Source: Nyssa sinensis
Taxonomy: Eukaryota; Streptophyta; Magnoliopsida; Cornales; Nyssaceae
Direction: 5' to 3'
DNA: 64,000 nucleotides
NCBI GenBank assembly: GCA_008638375.1
Contig: CM018048.1
Span: 52,099,847-52,163,846, forward strand
Position numbers and translations under genes: made by a program
Notes under the pieces: generated by a model
The model's input: only the letters and a program-made list of their open reading frames with translations
Database searches by the model: none
Told to the model about the DNA's origin: nothing
Shown here: in pieces, positions 57,603 to 64,000 of the stretch
How positions within the stretch are numbered: the stretch's first letter is position 1
Layout of the letters: the number at the start of each line of letters is the position of its first letter

Positions 57603-57720
57603 ATAAAATTTTTTTGATAAATTGCGTATCCATCACACTAAAAAAAAAGTCGTATCAATACGTATATATAAATATATAAAAAAATCTTAAAAATTATTCC
57701 TAAAATATATAAAATTCACA
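57603..57720 (-). repeat. 5' LTR of the decayed copia element
   Basis: About 118 bp, shorter than its partner through an internal deletion before TTCACA. The inner edge is uncertain. TGGTACC on the element strand adjoins it as a possible primer site. Confidence 0.6.
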
Positions 57721-58258
57721 AAACCATGCTCGAATTGTCATGGCTGGAAATTGGGCTAATATTCAGAAGTATCAAGGCCACTTCTCTTCAGCCAGTATCA
57801 GCCCCTAGGTAAATGATCATTTGACTTCTAAGTTTTACTATAATTCTCAATTTTGTTGAGAATCATTTGGCTTCTAAGTTTCGCTATAATTCTCAATTTT
57901 ATTTCTCAACACCATTAGAAGTTTTAAGGTGAGAGAGAGAGACAGAGACAGAGACAGAGACAGAGCTCTTTCTAATTCAAGAATAGGGTTATCATCTTTG
58001 AAGTATCAAACTTAGCACCGTTTCATCTGATAAAAGGTAAGTCTCTTTCTTAGAATCACTAATGCAATACTTGTTATTTGGGTGGGGGGGGTTGTTTAAT
58101 GATATAATAGTATTAAACATAGTATAAATGATTTTTTCTATCTTATGAAAAATGACAGCCTTACCAATAATTAGAACTTGATGGCTGATTCTACAAAGTA
58201 AACATCATTAGTTACTTCCAACGATATTGATCCATTGTTCTGGGTTTTTTCATCAGCT
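57721..58258 (+). promoter_or_regulatory. upstream region of gene F
   Basis: Direct 5' flank of F, partly duplicated at 51,400-52,075. A segment with taattctcaattttat is locally doubled (57,830-57,905), and a GAGACA microsatellite stands at 57,932-57,965. I see neither the paired motif of A/C genes nor a clear TATA box, so F is probably regulated differently. Confidence 0.45.
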
Positions 58259-59918
58259 ATGGAGGAGACCACCAGTTCGGCAGCTAAAAGGTATCTATCT
58301 TCATCTCATGCTTCTCATACTTTTGCAATATGTAAACTTCATATTGTTTAGCATCTTCTTTGTTATTTCAGGTGTGCTGTTGTTACAGGAGCCAACAAAG
58401 GAATCGGACTTGAGATATGTCGTCAGCTAGCATCTAATGGAATAACAGCCATATTAACTGCCAGAAATGAACAGAGGGGTGTTGAAGCTATTGAAAATCT
58501 CAAAAGTTCAGGGCTCTCAGATGTGATTTTTCATCAACTTGATGTAAAAGATCCGGTCAGCATTGCTTCATTGGCAAATTTTGTAGAGACCCATTTCAGA
58601 AAACTTGATATCCTGGTGAGAAAACTTTCTGATTCATTTTTATTGTTGTTATTATTATTATTATTTTTTTTTGGAGGGGGGGGGGGGGGGGGGGGGGGGA
58701 GGAGGATTGAACAATGTCTCAAATGCTGTACAGATTCTTCAAATGAAATTCCTCATAAATTAAGTGATTTGGCAATTGATGTTCATACCAAGCAATCTTA
58801 CACAAACAGAGGAATATCAGGATATATCAATTTAATTGCTAATACATGTTCTGTGGAAAATCAACTTCTGTGCAGGTTAATAATGCAGCGCATCCCGGAC
58901 TTATTATGGACTATGAAGTATTTAGAGCCATCGGATTTGACGGGGTATTTAGATTTTAGAGCTTCTGTGTTGTAGTTTCTTTTTCCAAATAATTATATAC
59001 ACTATATATAATATATGAGCATGAAACTACAATGCAGTACTACACTAAGGTTGTGTCTTGAGAGAGAAATAATACTCCCACTACATTAGTTTCTGCAGCA
59101 CAAGATGATCAATACTTTGCTGGTAATAAATTCAAAGCCAAATATTCAATACTTGCTTTTAAGCAAAAATCATGTAAATAGGTTAAGTGCTGAGCATAAG
59201 AATCTTAGATGCAAGCATTTCTAACCTGGCCAGCAAGATTGAGTGTTTCTAACATATGCAGGTGAGCGATGAGAATGCCCACTTGTCAAAGAGATTTATG
59301 AAGCAGACTTATGAGATGGCAGAAGAGTGTTTTAAAACAAATTACTATGGAACCAAAGGAGTAACTGAAGCTCTTCTTCCCCTCCTGCAACTCTCTAACT
59401 CGCCACGAATAGTGAATGTTTCCTCTGCTTACGGACAGCTAAGTGTAAGTTAGATACACAAAGCTCCATTCTCGATTGATTGTTAAGTGAAGGAAGAGAA
59501 AAACACGCTAAGCTCTAATTCTTTCCTCTTTTCTTTCCAGTTTCTCCATAACAACGAGGTCAAAGAAGAGCTGCAAAATATTGACACCCTAACAGAAGAG
59601 AAAATAGACGAGATTTTGCAGTGGTTTTTAAGAGATTTCAAGGAGGATAAGTTGCAGGCTAGTGGGTGGCCCCTAACAGTGTCTGCTTATAAAGTTTCCA
59701 AAGCTGCTATAAATGCCTATACCAGACTCATAGCAAGGAAATTCCCTGATTTCCTTATAAATTGTGTTCATCCTGGATATGTCAAAACTGACATTACATG
59801 TGACACAGGAAATTTGACTCCTGAGGAAGGTGCGAGAGCTCCAGTTATGGTGGCTTTGTTGCCTGATAACGGTCCTTCTGGCTTCTATTTTGATCAGCTG
59901 CATGCATCTACATTTTGA
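58259..59918 (+). CDS. SDR gene F, divergent salutaridine/neomenthol dehydrogenase-like reductase
   Basis: Exons 58259-58290, 58372-58615, 58876-58944, 59262-59444 and 59541-59918 give 301 aa from [14 protein letters not shown] start [19 protein letters not shown] is the cofactor loop, and TARNEQRG has the NADPH-type Arg. The usual NNAG is NNAA (94-97), and exon 3 is two codons shorter than in the other members. The catalytic set is Asn142, Ser169 (IVNVSS), Tyr226 and Lys230 (YKVSK). All donors are GT-type. Intron 2 has a G tract of about 23 nt near 58,677-58,699. F is the most diverged member and shares no promoter motif with the rest, so it likely has a separate role. It is convergent with the tetraspanin gene. 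Confidence 0.85.
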
Positions 59919-60356
59919 TATAAAACATCCAGCAAGCATCAGAGTTAAGGAAAGAATCGTCATCTACTTTTTAGTGCTATTTGAAGGATTTGGAATAATA
60001 TAATTTATATAACCAACTTCATTCGAATTCTTGGTTAGTTCACTTTCTACTTCCTTCTTTGTTATGTGATATAGAAGCATCAAATATCATATCCACAACT
60101 CAGTAGCTCAGATGGTCGCATAAACTGCATGATTTTGTTTCCATAGCATCAGATGAAAAAGGCTTTACACAATTGTCAATGCTTCAGATAGAGAGCTCCA
60201 GGGACAAACTCTGATACAACACTTGAAACAATGAGACTAATCTACCTATTTTGTTTAGAAATTAAAATATATAAAACTTGCAGAATGTATGGACCGTGTG
60301 AGGAACAGAGTTGATCTCCTTCTTGGGAAAGAATTCTAGAGACAGATGGATCCTAT
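59919..60356. other. convergent 3' interval between F and the tetraspanin gene
   Basis: 438 bp holding both 3' UTRs. No other gene seen. Confidence 0.5.
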
Positions 60357-62560
60357 TCAGACTTTAGATTCCCTTGCAGCATTTCTTCTTGCACAGCATC
60401 CCACGAAGTAGACTACTGACTGATATGACACACCAGATAAAAGTCAGGATAGGATTACCAATCCTAAGAATATGAAGATTTAGGATTGCAGCAATGGTGC
60501 AACCTAACCATAAGGGCAGAGCCAGGAAAAATATTCGCGCAGGGGGGGGGGGGGCTAAAAAAAATTTGGAGAAAATTTTTTGGGTTGAGCCAAAATTTTG
60601 AGAGAGAAATGAAAGAATTGAGATAAAAATTCTGGATTTGTTTGAAATTTTGGGGTAAAAAATAAGAAATGAAGAATAAAGATTGGGCTGGGCTAATTTA
60701 CAAAATGCCAAAATTTTACAAGTAAATTTTTTTTTCCACATTTGGGAGGCTACATCCCACCCTTGCCACCCCCTCCCTCCGACCTTGCATAGAATACCTC
60801 AGGTACATTTATGCACAAAACGATATGATGATAAAAATACATGTTTGTTCATTTCAGAACTCTTTAGTAATCTTCAACCTCGATCATAAATATGAAAGGC
60901 CATGTTGAAGTTGCATCTTTTTCTCTAGTTCTGCTTATATTAATAACAGAATATGGTTTCGCAATTGCAATAAATTGAATGGAAGGAAGTATCATACCAA
61001 GACCACAAACAGAACCACATTAAAGATTGCGACCACCCTCCATTCAGTTTTCATATATTGTGCAACTCCAGCCCTGGAAACATGATGCAAGAAATGAAAC
61101 AAACAATTTGGATTTTAATTAAAGAGAGGTTTATGGAGGAGAAATGGGAAAGTGGCGGTGTTTACTTGCAAGAATCACAATCGTAGCATTTGATTGCCTT
61201 GGAATTTTTGTAAAGTTTGCAGTCCTTGTTGGAGCTGATCGGGTGAAAGCTCAAATCATAGTACGAGGCATTGACAGCAGGATAACCACACCTAAGAAAT
61301 GAGTTGAAACCCCCAAAAAGAAAATAAAGAGAGTTAACATCCAATTTTGCTATATTGATTTAAATTGTTAAAGAAAATATAAGAATAAATTACCATGCAT
61401 AAAACCTATGAATGATGTTGTCTATCTATAGATAACCACACCTATGAAATGAGTTGAATCCCCCCAAAAAAAAATAAAAATAAAGAGAGTTGACATGCAT
61501 TTTTGCTATTTTGAAATAATTTGTTTAAGAAAATACAAGAATATATTACCATGTATAAAACCTATGAATGGTGTCATCTATCTATGCAAGAAGGGTTTGG
61601 CAATGGAATACAAAATGATGAAAGTATTCATTCCAAACACAAATCTTAACAGAGATAGAAGAGAAGGGGAAGAAAATAAAACACAAATATAAAAGCAGTA
61701 AGAAAAAGCACCTACTCAGATGGTGGTCGACAACAACCCGCCTCAATGGGGGTTAGTTTCGCCATTTTGTATTGTTTAAGAGTCTGCAACAAATAGGAGA
61801 AAATATCATGGCTGAAATCACAAGAAACAGGTGAGAAACTATAACTTAAAAGTTGAAAAGCGGACCTTGTATTTTCTAGACAGGTTATTGCAATCATCAG
61901 ATTTTACAAGACAACTCCTCAAGTGCTTCCAGTTACGGGTATTGTTCAGCTGGAACAAAGGAGCAAGATTAAGAATAACAAATATGACACCTCCATGATG
62001 ATAGTCCAAAAACTGTTAAGAATAACAAATATGATACTTTCAAGATGATAATCTAAAAAATGTAAATATTATTTAAAGAAAGTTCTTACTTGTTTTAGGA
62101 ACCATGAACTGTAGTCTTGAAGTTGATACTCCTTGTACCTGACCAGACACAGAATAATGGCTGCTGTTTAACCAATTCCAGCTCACCCACAAAAAAAAGA
62201 TACTTGAGAGAAAAAGGGAAGATGATTTCTTCTATAATTGTAAAGCTGTGATCTCAAACTTTCCTTAAAGCATAAAAATTTGAAATGTGTTATTTCTGAA
62301 GCAGAAGCAAGGAACTTATGAAGTGCAGAGTGAGAGAGAGAGAGTTTTTTTTTCTTTTTTTTGTTCTTTCGTTTTTTATTTCCCTCTCCCTTCCAGTACT
62401 GCTCAAAACTGGTTCCTAAGGAGTAAATGCAAGATATGAGTGTTCTTACACCCAAGAAAATGAGGGACAGGACAGCAATAATGACACTATTAGAAAAAAC
62501 CCTTCATCTTACCTCAAACCAGCTACACTATGACCAGATCCATTATTTGTTATGATAAAC
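60357..62560 (-). CDS. TET10: tetraspanin (TET10-like), C-terminal exons
   Basis: Seven exons on the - strand: 62513-62560, 62090-62138, 61866-61949, 61716-61783, 61166-61291, 60998-61073 and 60357-60419; phases agree at every junction. The order is the end of transmembrane segment 3 (FIITNNGSGH), the large extracellular loop with YKEYQLQDYSSWF, the plant tetraspanin GCCRPPSECGYP motif, CDSCKAGVAQYMKTEWR, transmembrane segment 4 (VVAIFNVVLFVVL then SVVYFVG), and a short cytoplasmic tail CCARRNAARESKV. Tetraspanins scaffold plasma-membrane microdomains; plant TET10 is the closest member I recall. Exons for the N-terminus and first membrane segments are not found up to 64,000 and should lie beyond. 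The gene appears intact within the window. Confidence 0.88.
60500..60790. repeat. possible inserted element in the last tetraspanin intron
   Basis: The segment starts near aagggcagagccagg, has a G13 tract (60,541-60,553) and ends near ccccctccctccgaccttgc. Its ends are weakly inverted. Composition differs from the rest of the intron. No clear target duplication. Confidence 0.3.
61281..61580. repeat. 150-bp tandem duplication across a tetraspanin splice acceptor
   Basis: 61,281-61,430 and 61,431-61,580 align, sharing GATAACCACACCTA, GAAATGAGTTGAA, AAATAAAGAGAGTT and AAAACCTATGAATG. The unit includes the 3' splice site and first bases of the exon ending at 61,291, so a second AG acceptor with the same exon start lies 150 bp upstream in the intron. 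Confidence 0.8.
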
Positions 62561-64000
62561 CTACAAAGACAAGGACAATTAAAAAAAATTATACTATAAA
62601 TGCTTAAAGCATATTTTACAAGCAAAACAAAGGCACAGATATATCAAACAAGTCCTAGTGGATATTTCCATTAGCCTTGCCTCAATTTAACACCAATTCC
62701 AAATCAAAAATATTTGATTTACAAAGTTAGGTTATAATGAAGAAGAAAAACATGGTGCATTTTCAAGAATGACATTGCAACTGTAATGTACTGGGGTGGT
62801 TTCAATTAATAGTAGGGTATAATCACATCTACTTAATTTCAAACAACTAAACAAGCCTAAATTCCTGATTCTTATTAAATCTATTGACGTTCCAGATGAT
62901 GGAAGGCTTCACAAGTGAAAACATGAAATCCTAACAGCATGTAGTGTATAAGAACCATGCAGGTCCAACAACTCAATGTCTCCTCCCCCTACCATTGTTC
63001 AGCCAACTTCGTCAAGGATTCACTGTTGGATTAATACGTCCAAATTATCAAATCCATTTCATCAATCTATTCCACAAATAGTGATCTCATTTGACAAAAT
63101 GTCATGAAAGAAATTGGGAAATGGTATCACTCTACTATTTCTTTGACCACATAACAAATTTTGATTACTATTGATATGTGGAATTACCATATTCAAAATT
63201 TCTATCATAAATCAATATAGTTCTTAATGCCACCAGTTAGTCCCACAAACTGTACATACTTCTTGAAGTCCATAAACATCTGAAATCTCAAAAACAAAAT
63301 GGTTCAAACATTTCAGTGTCATCACCGCATCATTAACTTCTCATTCCAATTGGTTTAAGGTCTTGGTTACATGAATCCAATACCACTAATCCACTTTATA
63401 CAGAACCATACCCTTTGTTACTCTGTCATATATCAGGCATCTTAACACTTCTCCAGTTTTCCACTTGGCATTCTATTTACTTGTCCCCTTGTCCTTAATA
63501 AAATCTGTTGCCTGTACCATCATACTGTATATTGGTGCCATAGTTAGTCAATTCTGCACAAGCAAAACTTTTTCATTAATGTGCTGTATTTTGAGCACTT
63601 ATAATACTTGATAAAATTTGTGAACTGAATACATTTTGTCTATGAATCTCTGGTCCTATGGTTCCTAACAGTAACTGTCAAGTGGGTACTCATTTCTGTC
63701 AGAAACACACTGACGGGTCAAGCTTGATGGAACTTTAGCAGTTTAGACTAGAAAGGTTAAATATTTGATACATTCAGCTACTACTGAGATGTCATATGAT
63801 TAAATATGTCATCTGGTATCAAGCATTCTTGCAACTGAAAATCCCAGCAAAATAACAAATATATAGGTCCATTAATAATAATAAGACAGGGGGCTTTGTT
63901 TTTTTTACCAAATCGTAATTTTTCTCCTATGCATTCAACTATTTCCCACTCTCTCTTTTCAGTTATCTTTACATATCAGAATTTCTCTCATTTGGAAAGT
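62561..64000. other. probable upstream intron of the tetraspanin gene
   Basis: 1,440 bp without a recognisable exon on the - strand and no other gene. Most likely a long intron continuing past the window. Confidence 0.4.

Larger units (their letters stand above)
53169..57720 (-). mobile_element. old, decayed Ty1/copia retrotransposon (4,552 bp)
   Basis: Diverged LTRs at 53,169-53,313 and about 57,603-57,720 share TCACACTAAAAAAAA and AAAAAATCTTAAAAA. The 5' one has a deletion of about 27 bp. The target duplication AAACC lies at 53,164-53,168 and 57,721-57,725. The paralogous region near 51,400 shows the empty site. A polypurine tract (CCCTTGAGTTTGAGGGAGGG on the - strand) adjoins the 3' LTR. 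Internal gag-pol fragments lie in - strand order. It sits within the upstream region of gene F. Confidence 0.88.

Noticed and set aside
57066..57604. Long Phe/Leu/Ser-rich frames on the - strand
   Set aside because: They come from purine-rich + strand composition in the decayed copia leader. No domain or conserved start is present.
58534..58722. Frame with poly-Pro and poly-Asn runs
   Set aside because: Produced by the G tract and ATT microsatellite in intron 2 of gene F, antisense to a supported gene.
1567..59918. A multi-enzyme biosynthetic gene cluster
   Set aside because: Only SDR paralogs are present. No P450, methyltransferase, acyltransferase or terpene synthase gene was found in the window.
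62448..62500. Hydrophobic reading between two tetraspanin exons that could be an extra membrane segment
   Set aside because: The flanking exons join in phase (AG plus G TAC) and give a continuous family-like sequence without it, so it is intronic.

Overview
The window is nuclear DNA of a flowering plant, almost certainly a eudicot. It is AT-rich, its genes are split by GT-AG introns (with a few GC-AG ones), promoters carry TATA boxes and 3' ends carry AATAAA. It holds Ty1/copia, LINE, Helitron, TRIM and tRNA-derived SINE remnants. I cannot name the species from sequence alone.

The core is a tandem array of short-chain dehydrogenase/reductase (SDR) genes of the plant salutaridine reductase / (+)-neomenthol dehydrogenase / carbonyl reductase type. 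All lie on the + strand and share one five-exon structure: a tiny first exon, then the Rossmann exon with TGANxGIG, a 25-codon NNAG exon, an exon with the catalytic Asn and Ser, and a last exon with YxxxSK-type Tyr/Lys. I count twelve loci. A-type: A 1567-3375, A' 16146-17950, A'' 48492-50080. Exon-5-only copies: A2 4325-4701, A2' 18892-19269. B-type: B 6533-11052, B' 22361-25300. C-type: C 12651-14268, C' 26902-28523, D 35298-37140, E 44959-46559. The divergent F lies at 58259-59918. A, C, C', D, E and F read as intact (301-304 aa). A'' is open in every exon but has lost a splice donor. A', A2, A2', B and B' are pseudogenes. The order A-A2-B-C occurs twice (about 1.2-15.9 kb and 15.9-29.9 kb), so a block of about 14.5 kb was duplicated in tandem. 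D and E-A'' are further partial copies.

Layout. 0-1 kb: a frame-broken N-terminal part of a DEAD-box RNA helicase 33-like gene on the - strand. 1.2-29.9 kb: the two SDR blocks, with a solo LTR in unit 1 and a Helitron inserted in exon 5 of B. 29.9-34.1 kb: unrelated spacer with a complete 330-bp TRIM. 34.1-37.7 kb: gene D, with a TRIM-like insert in intron 3. 38.3-43.2 kb: a complete Ty1/copia element on the - strand with 207-bp LTRs, followed by a decayed LINE. 44.5-50.1 kb: genes E and A''. 51.1-58.3 kb: a duplicated F upstream region, one copy without a gene and the other split by an old 4.55-kb copia element. 58.3-59.9 kb: gene F. 60.4-62.6 kb: the C-terminal exons of a tetraspanin (TET10-like) on the - strand, convergent with F.

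The SDR paralogs probably encode cytosolic NADPH-dependent ketone/aldehyde reductases of specialised metabolism. Substrates cannot be read from the sequence. No partner pathway genes are present, so this is a gene-family array rather than a multi-enzyme cluster. I found no previously undescribed system. The most informative signals are the array's duplication history, dated by nested insertions and shared mutations, a paired promoter motif common to the A and C lineages, and several splice-site changes.
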